Of a DNA stretch of 24,868 nt, positions 9,481-17,889 are shown in pieces. The position numbers were made by a program, and so were the translations under genes. Positions within the stretch are counted from its first letter, which is position 1, and every line of letters begins with the position of its first letter. The stretch comes from Dunaliella salina (taxonomy: Eukaryota > Chlorophyta > Chlorophyceae > Chlamydomonadales > Dunaliellaceae): contig MU070607.1 of the NCBI GenBank assembly GCA_002284615.2, positions 8,298 through 33,165 on the forward strand, in the 5' to 3' direction. The notes beneath the pieces are model-generated. The model did not search any database and was not told where the DNA came from. It worked only from the letters and a program-made list of their open reading frames with translations.

Positions 9481-10266
9481 GCCCTCCTGGGCAGGCTGAG
9501 CTGATGGTGCAGCCATGGCGCCTNTNCGAGGGGTGCCGTGGGCTGCGCTGTGGGGCCCAACGCCTGCGCGAAGCTAAGTATTGGCTTCGGTGCTGATTGA
9601 NTGGGCGCGAATCAGATTCGCAAAGCGCCCGATGCAGCAGCTTTTGTGCTCATTTGCTGGAGATTGTGGACGCATTAGCACGAGCACGATGTAGGGAACC
9701 TGATTGGACATGGACGCAGCTGCTTGCATGAGCAGCAATGTGCATGAGTGTCTAGAGACGCTCCAGAAGGTCCCGACATTTTTGGTATCTCGATGGACAG
9801 AATTATGCTTGCATGCTGGCTTGCAACACCTGTAGACTGGAGGTTTTGATTAGATGGTGAAACCTTCTGGCATCTTTGGGAATCTCCATGTACTGTAGAA
9901 TTGGACAATGGACTTCAGCTCCTACGGTTGCATTCCATGGTGTGAGTGCAGGCTTTATGGACTCTTTTGGCCTTTTGTTTGGCATGACGGGGATGCTAGG
10001 GGCTCACGTCCTGACCACCTCCTAGTCCCCAGAAGCGAGCGCCCCCTGTGAGAGAGATGTACCCGCATGTTAGAATGCCGGTGAGGGGCTCGCGAGAGAT
10101 AGTTGAATGAGGTGCAATTGCTAAGTACTGCACCTGGGGACCTGGACTGGGGCGGTGGCAGGCTGGGCATAGGATGAAACTCTGCAGGACAGATTTGCTG
10201 TTGATGTTTCTGCTGTTGTTTTGGCGTGCATGAGGCACGAGTCAAAGCAAACGCGCAGACGATAAT

Positions 10267-10986
10267 CTAGGGATTGGAGACACTGTGGTTTATATTTTGT
10301 CTGTTCATGCTTGTTGTGCATCGGCGTGCTTTTGACGCACAAGTTGGTGTACACAGCTGGACATGCTGGTGATGGATGCTTCTGGTGTAGCATTTGAAAG
10401 TGACCTGGATGTTATTTTGGTGCTGTCCTCCGAGTGAAGGCCGCCTGTAGCTCGCCAGAGCCCTGTTTTTAGCTGAGAGAGTGAGCTTTTTGTGAGGATT
10501 GGGACCCCTTTCATGATGGGTCTGCATTTGGCGCGCGAGTGCAAGATCCAAGTGCTGTGCCATTGTATGGGCGGTGGCATNAGTAAGATATGGACTGAGA
10601 TGTTGAGTTCCGCATATCCATGGAAGGACTGTGCAGTGGGGCGGGTAGCTGTGAGACCCAGAGTTGGCATGTATCCGTTGGCATGTATCTTTTGTTAACG
10701 CGCTCAGGCGTGCACATGTTGGAACCGCTGGCAGTTTTGGTCTGGTCCAAGCACTTACTCTGTGTGTAGCAGTATCCTGGTTGGGACAACAGGTGCTGTG
10801 AATTGCTGGTTCTGTGGTGAAAGTGTGCATTGCGTACATATGGGAGTACAAGCTGTGTTCACTGGATCCATGGACTGGTTGCTGAGGGTTTTGCTGGTGG
10901 AGGGAACTCGGGAGGTGCAAAAGCAGCACATTTTGTTTTTTTGGGCGCCTTGAAGTCTTTGGGACTTTTGTTTGGTCACGCTGCAT
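10267..10986 (-). CDS. 239-codon antisense open frame in the LTR element, doubtful
   Basis: A 720-base open frame runs antisense to the element. The product is rich in His, Gln, Thr, Pro and Cys and has no motif I know, and one codon contains an N. The length is unusual for chance in this window, and some LTR elements do carry antisense frames. However, the composition is what results from reading T/G-rich sense-strand DNA backwards. I regard it as probably non-coding; conservation of the frame in other copies would be needed. Confidence 0.2.
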   Translation of the reverse strand: MQRDQTKVPKTSRRPKKQNVLLLHLPSSLHQQNPQQPVHGSSEHSLYSHMYAMHTFTTEPAIHSTCCPNQDTATHRVSAWTRPKLPAVPTCARLSALTKDTCQRIHANSGSHSYPPHCTVLPWICGTQHLSPYLTXATAHTMAQHLDLALARQMQTHHERGPNPHKKLTLSAKNRALASYRRPSLGGQHQNNIQVTFKCYTRSIHHQHVQLCTPTCASKARRCTTSMNRQNINHSVSNP

Positions 10987-11099
10987 CAGATGTGCGCATG
11001 AGTGAGTTTTGGCAATGTGCCTATGCAGGAAGGGTGCGCAAGGTTGTGTTGACTGTTGTGGATTTCTGCGGCTTCATATCGCGCAGCAGTAGCCAACCT

Positions 11100-11266
11100 C
11101 TGGAATGCAATGGTGCAGTCAGGTCACAAGTGGCACAGTGCAAGTGGAATGCACAGCATCGTACTATGGATGATCTTGGAATGAGGCTGCAGAGCCTTGA
11201 GCAGTTTCTGGAATGCAATGGTACAGTCTGCTCACAAGTGGCATAGTGCAATGGAGTGCACAGCAT
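11100..11266 (+). repeat. Internal 108-bp duplication in the LTR element
   Basis: CTGGAATGCAATGGT(G/A)CAGTC begins two copies of about 60 similar bases, at 11100-11160 and 11208-11266. Both contain TCACAAGTGGCA(C/T)AGTGCAA and end GTGCACAGCATC or a close variant. It is an internal tandem duplication of untranslated interior sequence. Confidence 0.8.
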
Positions 11267-12246
11267 CTTTGCTCAGAAGACATGTGGACAGAGGCTTGAG
11301 AGGCCTGTTGCAGATGCACTGATTTGAAAAGTCCTGCATAATTTGAAAGGCATGTGAGTGCTTGTTTTATTCGTTGCCGCAAGGAAAAGCCTGGAGGTTT
11401 TTGAGGCTTGAGGGAAGAAGGCTGATGAAAGCCTTTGGCAGATTTTAAGGCAAATCTTTCAAGTTGTCTGAAGTGGTGTTATGCTAATTGCATCTATGCT
11501 GACGATAAATGCATGTGTTTGCATGTGGTCGAAGCACGTATATACCGTTTCACTTTGGCAGCGATGCCCTTCCAAATGTAGTGTGCAATGCAGACACTGA
11601 GGATGGAAACATGGGTGAAATCATGATTCTGAAGCTACTCCTCAGTGTACATGCCACTAGACGGGGTTAGGTAGACTGGTGTGGCTGAATTTGTGTGCAT
11701 GCCACCGTGCTGGATTATGAGGAAACTCAGGTGGCTGGCAAAAATATGGATGTGAGTGTGCTGGATTAGGTGGAGTTTTAGACTGCCCTAAGCAGGTTTT
11801 TAGGAGGAGTTCTTTCATTTTCTTCGCTGGTATATTTTGCAGGAGGTGCGATGCTACATTTAAGGGAGGCCAGAGTTGTTTGTAACATTGGCTTTGTTGG
11901 TTTTGTGAGCACCTGCCCAAATATGAAGGCACCAAACTGCATGCGAACAATATTCTGGCCAATGTAGAGAAACAAGGGGCCTAATACTGATCTCACTCCT
12001 GTCTTTGCTGTGTGATAGCTATTTGCAATTTGTGGCAGTTCTTTTGAAGGTGTCTTGAGCAAACTTGCAGGTCTGAATTTTCTGATGCTGGTGGTTGAAG
12101 ACATGATCTTGAGAAGACTTTTTCTGTTGCTTGTCTAAGGGTAAGGAAAAACATTTGCCTGGTTCATTTTTCTTCCCTGCGCGACTTCACTCATTTCTGT
12201 TCAATTTTCTCACTTGATCTTTCTGTTTGTCTGCGAGGACGCAGTC

Positions 12247-12265
12247 TGAGGAGAGGGGGAGAAAC
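12247..12265 (+). other. Polypurine tract
   Basis: The near-unbroken purine run GAGGAGAGGGGGAGAAAC sits directly against the 3' LTR. Such a tract primes plus-strand DNA synthesis in LTR retrotransposons and fixes the element's orientation. Confidence 0.85.
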
Positions 12266-12442
12266 TGTTATAAACTTAAATCAGTTGGAACAGTATTTCT
12301 GTGAGAAAGTGTGAACCTCACCTCAGATCTTGAGTGTTGTTCCTTTTAATTAATATCGAATATACATGTAAAGGAATTAATCTCCCTCATCTCGTCCACC
12401 TCCTCAGCGTCAGCCAGCCATGTAAAACCTCACACCATAACA
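12266..12442 (+). repeat. 3' LTR of the 3155-bp element
   Basis: 177 bp, five substitutions from the 5' copy and no indels. Followed by the target-site duplication ACACA at 12443-12447. Confidence 0.93.
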
Positions 12443-12814
12443 ACACACCAAGAGACTCCAGGCCTAGGAACCCTGTATATCTCCGAAGCGTACCTACAGC
12501 CCACCCAGCAACCCACGCCTAGCCCACAGCAGACCCAGCAACACTTCTTAAGCAGACCACGTTTGGCACCATGGAAAACTCAGCAACACCACAGACATCT
12601 CGTGCTTGTGTTTCCACGATGCAACTTTTCACTACTAGTGCTCTTCAGACACGTCTTCTCTCTATTTCAAATCCCTGCATATCATCTCAATGAGTAATAT
12701 TTCGTTGTTCGGATAAAAATTCCAGCTTACTACCAAGAATCGTCACATGCTCCCTCACCCCTAAATAATTTATTGTTGTTGTTATGATTGTTGATATTAT
12801 TATCATCATTGTAA

Positions 12815-12965
12815 AAAAGACAGTCTACGCTGGCCATAACCAGCATGCGCTAAGGAAAGACCCAACCGACAGCACTGGCATTGACACTGAGTCCCACCAA
12901 AAAGAGCAGACAAAGGGCAGCCAAAACTAATGTGGGTCTGGCGGGGTGTCGGTCACCGCCCAGGA
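12815..12965 (-). mobile_element. LINE 3' tail with stem-loop and PPDPH stop (copy B)
   Basis: The minus strand reads DTPPDPH-stop (stop at 12927-12929), then about 80 bases of untranslated sequence, then a hairpin ATGCTGG/CCAGCGT (12840-12846 with 12827-12833). After TAGAC comes a T-rich run and an AT-rich tail. The second stem pair is U-G here but U-A in copy A, so pairing is kept only in minus-strand RNA. Beyond about 12965 the upstream coding part is too degraded to follow; the 119-codon minus frame at 12850-13209 covers this tail in the wrong register. Confidence 0.65.
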
Positions 12966-13652
12966 GTGTGCCTAGCTCTCGTGTAAGCAGTCCATCCTGA
13001 AGCCTTATCCCCCAAACCTCCTTTGCGTGGGCTGTTAAATTGAACAGCCCCACCAATGCTATTAATTTGTAGTCATGGTCATGATTGTTGATTATTAAGT
13101 TCTGCACAGTCCAGTTTCTGTGATGATGAATAAGTTCTGAGACTAGCTGATGCTGCTGCAGGGAATGATCGGTCAGATACATGAAAGGAATGTAATGGAA
13201 AGGATGCAACTCGTTTACATTACCGTAGGTTCCCGATTATTTCGTAAATTGATTAATTATTTGGCCCAAAAACGAAATATTACGAAGTGAAAGAAACAAT
13301 CCCTTGTCTCAAGTACAGAGTGTTACGGAGTAAGAAAGAAGCGCAAATAAATGGTAATTCCGGAATGTGATAGGATTTGGGAAAGGCTTTGGCACAGCTG
13401 CAGATGATGGGCAGTAAGAGATGAGCTTCTGACGGTGCAGCTTTGGTCCAGCTTGCAACGCGGACCATGTAAGCAATGAAATGGACAAGAGCAAGCCCAT
13501 GCCATCAAGCTCATGCCAGTGATGAGGGATTTATGTTTGATCGAACGTGAGCCATACACAGGACAGCTGCATCCGGGGCTGTAACAATCACACTTGGGCT
13601 AACAATGCTTTCCTTTGCATCCCGGGCAATACCTTTTCACGAAGTGACACAT

Positions 13653-13665
13653 TGGTATGCAAAGC
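13653..13665 (+). other. Primer-binding site of the TRIM
   Basis: TGGTATGCAAAGC, one base after the 5' LTR, is close to the widespread TGGTATCAGAGC complement of initiator methionine tRNA. Confidence 0.7.
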
Positions 13666-13867
13666 TAGACCAGTGCCCCCTCACGCAAAATCAATCTTCA
13701 GGTTCCTGTTTCGATTCTTGGCAGAGCGCACTCTTTAGCCGCTTGCGCTCACTTCTAATGTTGTCTTCCCCATAGGTCGCACTTGGCCACTGGCCGCTCA
13801 TTGTGACTAAACACGTAAAACCTTCAAAAGGTGTGGCAGTTGTGTTAACTCACGAGGACGCGAGTTC

Positions 13868-13884
13868 AGGAGGGTGGGGAGGAA
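13868..13884 (+). other. Polypurine tract of the TRIM
   Basis: AGGAGGGTGGGGAGGAA, one pyrimidine in 17 bases, ends at the first base before the 3' LTR. Confidence 0.85.
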
Positions 13885-14234
13885 TGTAACAATCACATAT
13901 GGGCTAACAATGCCTTCCGTTGCATCCCGGGCAATACCTTTTCACAAAGTGTTACAGGGGCCCCATGGTTGACCGGTTGACCAACCTCTGATTCACCAAC
14001 CTGGACCCGAGCCAGGCTTGATGCTCTGCCTAGGCCACAGCATTAGGCTCCCTGTGCAGAAGCTGACGTTCCAGCGGCCTCCTAACCACCTCCCAGCGGC
14101 CTTTTCACAACAGGGACGAACTGCCTTGTGCACCACAATTTTGATGCTGCTGAAATACGAAGTGGTAGAAAATGGTACGAAGCGTTACGAAGTCAAAAAA
14201 AAAACTGGTACAAAGTAATCGGAAACCTACGGTA

Positions 14235-16267
14235 GTACTAACCCTACTACTCACATTTGCGTTCTGATTTCATAATTTAGGTATTGAGTTAGTCACAAAG
14301 AGATTCCAAGCCTCAAATCTTGCATGCGCGATGCGCAATTTGAAGGGGTAGGGGAGCTTTAGAGTTGACTCTATGGAGTGCGCTCATGATGGTAGTCAGG
14401 AAGCATTCTACCTGTTTACAAAGACGTCCGCTGATTCTTAGTTCTATGTCACGCATGTCCAGGAGACGTTTGCTATGTTCAAGGGGTGGGAACTGATCGT
14501 TCCACTAGTCCAGCCAAGTTGTCACATCAAATTAGTGGCGGTGCTGAATCATGGTTCAAACGAGTGTGTGATGTGTGACCTTATTTAAGTGGGGTTGTTT
14601 TATTGGGTTCGCTCTCTTAATGAACCTTCTGTTCCACCTCTCCTTGAGGTTTGGCTCCGTTTCTGTTATCCCTGGCCTTGTGCCAGGGGTGCCCTGTCCC
14701 TGATGTAACGCTAACCTGGTGAAGCTGGTCCACACTTGCTGTGTCTGCCCCAAGAATTCTGTGTGCTGCAGCCAAGCCAGCACTCTGCAAGGTCCAAGAA
14801 CAGCTAAGCAGCAGCATGAAGAGCAAGCAGAGTAGTAGTCCACTCGCACCCCAAGCCCTCAGCTCGTGTGAACCTGTCCCTTGTCGGATGGCTTTTGCCG
14901 ACTCTGGATGTAAAACCTTTCAGTATTGCCTGCTTCGAGAACATTAAAAGTGAAATGACAGTGTTTGAGCATGACAAAGTCCTTGCAAATCTGCATAGCC
15001 CAATCCCCACCCCTAGAAAGAATTCCAAGCACCTGGCAGGAGGGTTAAAAAAAAAAAGTATTGGAACACCCATAAAAAAACTGGGTGGGACCCTCCTGAC
15101 CCACCCACCCACCCCCAAAACCCCCCATGCAGTAACCCTACACGGACAGAAAGGGTATCAATCTGTTCCTTTTTGAAATAGCTATCAATCTGCATACTTG
15201 CCATGCTGGAAGAGTGAGTTGCAGCAGAGTTGTGGAACAAAAACTGAGCAGCGGACGCCCAAGCATACCTGCCCTTCCAGGCACCCACAACTAGCTTGTA
15301 AGTCCATCAACTGCCCTCCTGACTTCACCATGCATAATCACATCACACATTGTCACTATCCTGGAAGTTTGAACTGGTTTGCCGCATGTTCGCCTCTACA
15401 CCCCCTGCCGCCCACACCCTTGCGCGTATGTCACTAACTCCCAGGCATGCACACAGACCCCTCCTTTACTCAATTTACCCAAAGAGGGTGTGACAGACAG
15501 TTCTGGAGCTCAGGATTCCAAAGGTGTCCTTCGAATTCTGTAGAAGTGGCCCAGAAAAATTCTGGAGGGGGTGTCCCAAAAACCTGTAACCCCCCTTGAC
15601 CACCCACCCCACCCCACCCACCTCGGATCGGACTCATATATATACCAATCGATAGCCCTTGATCCCAGGATTCCGAATATGTAGTTTTTAGCAGGGCGGA
15701 CACGGGTGTTCCAAAAGTTATGCTTCTTGCAGCCTCCTGCACCTGGCAAAAAATTCCAGCCTCTGCTGCTAGACGTTGTCAATATGTTTGAAGGCTATGC
15801 ACATGGTAGAACCGGGGGGTCATAATTACTTCAAAAGTGAAATTGTTGTTTACCCCGAAAACAAGATATGAGTAAAACATAATTGCAGGCATAAACATAA
15901 TTGCAGGACGCAAACACAAAGCATTATGAAGTAGGAATGATGTGCAAATCGGACGGAAATTCCTGGAAAATGCTAGAGGGGGTCAGCTAAGGCCCAAAAT
16001 CAGTTGTTTCTTGCATGCTCTTTGCATACGTGTGCCCCAACTGGTAACATTCAAGCTTGATCCCTATGGCTTGAATTCCATGGCTTTCTCAAGCACTGGA
16101 GCATGAGGCTTACGAGTCGAGCACACATGAAAAGAGAAGAAAAAGAAAAAGAGAAGAAAACTACGTAGGTAGAGAAACTCTCCCTAGATCAATTAAGGGA
16201 AAGGAGACACATTGGCTAAAAAGAGCCGTGTGCCCCCTCTTCACCTCAAGGTATGAAAAAGAGAATG
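14235..16267. other. No supported gene; C-rich tracts and remnants
   Basis: Short frames only. Two similar segments, around 15025-15130 and 15540-15630, each carry a GGAACACCC/GGGTGTCCC-type motif, an A-run and then a CCCACCCACCCC tract, possibly old repeat copies. A perfect 7-bp stem CCCTGGC/GCCAGGG with 5-base loop lies at 14670-14688. Oligopurine sequence (16128-16160) lies on the downstream side of the minus-strand module at 16268. Confidence 0.4.
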
Positions 16268-16570
16268 CTAATGTGGATCTGGAGGGTTACTAGAAGCACC
16301 TGGCCCTAGAACCTGGCTGTGGGAAGTAATCTTGTTTTCAAGAGCGTGGCATATGGTGACTAGTTTGTGGGCATATTGAACAGAATGGGCAGGAAGTTGT
16401 TGAGCAAGCTTCGTGGCACGCTGGTGATCCAATCCTAGTTGTCTGAATTGCTTCAGGGTATGCTCAGCGTAAATAGTTCCACCTACACCCAGGAGAATAG
16501 GGTGGATTGTAATAGAGTCAGCGTTGATAAGTTTACAAAGGTCTGCATGCTGCTGCTTTGCCACGTTCAA
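16268..16570 (-). pseudogene. Retroelement C-terminal module ending PPDPH (copy C)
   Basis: The best preserved copy: an uninterrupted 100-codon minus-strand frame starting NVAKQQHADLCKLINADS, continuing ITIHPILLGVGGTIYAEHT, then HSVQYAHKL, and ending SNPPDPH-stop. It shares the GGTIY-type core and the PPDPH end with the copy at 8035-8449. It has no ATG of its own (the frame opens at a TTG), so it is the tail of a longer polyprotein. It is cut at about 16571, where a + strand LINE fragment begins head to head. The biochemical role of the module is unknown to me. Confidence 0.65.
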
Positions 16571-17345
16571 CTGATGCTCTGGTGGCCCTGTGTCTTCCCA
16601 GAACTTGTTTCCTATTGGCAGAACACGTTGTAGGCGCTGTCACAGGTGCAAGTGATACCCAAGTGACACATATGTTGTGTGCAGACGACCTCTGCCTTAC
16701 TGCCAATGATCCTAATGAGCTCCAGCTCGTGCTGAACAGTTTGCATGGGTATGCATACAAGAAGGGTTGATTATTATTATGTTTCAAAGTCAGAAGTGGT
16801 GCATTTCAACTCATGTTCCCGCTTTCACGCTTGGTGGAGAGCAGCTCGTTCGATCCGAGTCATTCAAGTATATGTGTATGCACCTAACAAAACGTTTTAA
16901 TCCCCTTGCCTCTTGTGGGCATATGTGTGCATCTTTCTTGGCTGGGTGTTGTCGTGTTAGGCAACTTGCGGGTGACAAAAAGCTGGCAGATAGGCCTCAT
17001 ACCTTACTTGGGTTGACTAAGGCATATGCTCTTCCTGCATGCATGTATGCTAGTCAAATTTGGGGTACTATATTTATGAGGCATGAGATGACATGCCCGT
17101 CGCAGATTGTTCACTTGTGTTTACTGAAGCGTATCCTCGGTGTTTAAAAGACTGCACCAAGCTGGTCTGTGTTGCGTGAATGCGGGTTTGAACCACTGCA
17201 ATTTAATTGGTTCCGAGCAACAGTAAAATTTTACAATGCCTGCCTTGCCTGCCACAGCATAAATTTACGCCAGGCGCTCCAAGCGGATATTGACATAAGT
17301 ACTATTTCTAGAAAGGGCATCGGAGTTCATGTCTGCCTTTGAGGG
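16571..17345 (+). pseudogene. LINE reverse transcriptase, multiply frameshifted
   Basis: Fragments in successive frames spell the C-terminal half of a non-LTR reverse transcriptase: palm motif THMLCADDLCLTAND (the catalytic Asp pair at 16684-16689, with Cys in place of the usual Tyr or Phe), then a VSKSEVVHFNS block at about 16783-16813 in another frame, TLGGEQL...FKYMCMHL, KAYALPACMYASQIWGT and LLKRILGV. After an in-frame TAA (17146-17148) it resumes with KTAPSWSVLRECGFEPLQF and reads to a stop at 17341. At least two frameshifts and one stop make it dead. The N-terminal half of the palm and any endonuclease are missing. Confidence 0.8.
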
Positions 17346-17496
17346 ATTGGTTAGGCGCAACTACTTCACACAATGTGTTCTTTCAGGCCAGCCTATTGGG
17401 ATTAAAGATTTTATGGTTAGTTTACAGTAGAGGCATAGGAGTGTCTGGCCACTTGAGGATCAAGTTGAACATGGTGGTCATTTGAACTAGTTAGGC

Positions 17497-17780
17497 AAGC
17501 ATCGCAATTGGGTAGCACTTCCTTTCAGGCATAATTCTGCTTTTGGCAGACCTCTTCATATTCCTAGGTATTTAAATCTGGACTTGGGTAGGCATATGCA
17601 GAAAAACATTGCTTGCTTCCGATTGCAAGCACACAAACTTCGAGTTGGAACTTCTCAATGGCAAGGACATCCACCTCAATGTGATGTATGCACCTCGGAA
17701 GAATGGCAGGATGAAAAACATGTTATATCCCTTTGCTCTTGCAGTGCAGAGTGTTTCACCACAGATGCTTTGGGCTTGAT
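17497..17780 (+). pseudogene. LINE C-terminus with CCHC zinc finger (same LINE copy)
   Basis: After about 150 bases of degraded sequence the LINE resumes: HRNWVALPFRHNSAFG, RYLNLDLGRHMQ, FRLQAHKLRVGTSQW and CDVCTSEEWQDEKHVISLC, a C-x2-C-x9-H-x4-C finger. It corresponds to the minus-strand copy at 8806-9216 (both carry QDEKH just before the finger's Cys). Homology ends at about 17760 in a TTGATGATGATGATTTATG stretch. Confidence 0.75.
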
Positions 17781-17889
17781 GATGATGATTTATGTTCATT
17801 CTATTGATTTGGGGGAGGGGGCATTTGAGCAGAGTATGGGAGAGGCAATCAGGAGCACCCCCTCATCCAGCACCATCCGATGAGTCAGA

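Larger units (their letters stand above)
9288..12442 (+). mobile_element. Gene-less LTR retrotransposon (LARD-like), 3155 bp
   Basis: Two 177-bp direct repeats (9288-9464 and 12266-12442) differ at only five positions, begin TGTTA, end AACA, and are flanked by identical ACACA. A polypurine tract precedes the 3' LTR and a TGG-starting primer-binding-like site follows the 5' LTR by three bases. This fixes the orientation as + strand. The 2801-bp interior has no gag, protease, reverse transcriptase, RNase H or integrase in any frame. It therefore matches the class of non-autonomous LTR elements between TRIMs and LARDs that borrow proteins. The high LTR identity implies a fairly recent insertion compared with the wrecked LINE around it. 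Confidence 0.92.
13580..13956 (+). mobile_element. TRIM: complete 377-bp miniature LTR element
   Basis: Two 72-bp direct repeats, 13580-13651 and 13885-13956, begin TGTAACAATCACA and end TGACACA or TGTTACA. The 3' copy has a perfect 7-bp terminal inverted repeat (TGTAACA/TGTTACA). The 5 bases on each side are GGGGC (13575-13579, 13957-13961), a perfect target duplication. TGGTATGCAAAGC follows the 5' LTR after one base and resembles the common initiator-Met primer site TGGTATCAGAGC. AGGAGGGTGGGGAGGAA directly precedes the 3' LTR as polypurine tract. The 233-bp interior has no coding capacity. All hallmarks of a terminal-repeat retrotransposon in miniature are present, inserted into the TIR element. 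Confidence 0.93.
13221..14234. mobile_element. Terminal-inverted-repeat DNA element flanked by TA
   Basis: The 26-base ends 13221-13246 (TACCGTAGGTTCCCGATTAT...) and 14209-14234 are inverted copies with three mismatches. Each outermost dinucleotide is TA, matching the TA duplication of Tc1/mariner-type transposition. No transposase is encoded: the interior has no motif-bearing frame. Short TACGAAG motifs recur near both ends. Removing the TRIM nested at 13580-13956 and one GGGGC leaves about 632 bp, a non-autonomous (MITE-like) size. A pogo/Tigger-like affinity is suggested by the CCCGATTAT of the end but is only an impression. Confidence 0.75.

Noticed and set aside
12850..13209. 119-codon minus-strand frame ending in a hydrophobic segment, apparently a membrane protein
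   Set aside because: The hydrophobic end is the LINE 3' untranslated tail read in the wrong register; the PPDPH-stop frame and the conserved hairpin explain the sequence better.
14670..14688. Perfect 7-bp hairpin as a terminator or tRNA arm
   Set aside because: Isolated, no T-run and no other cloverleaf arms nearby.
16533..16787. Minus-strand 84-codon frame opposite the reverse transcriptase
   Set aside because: It is the shadow of the + strand CADD-containing LINE frame.
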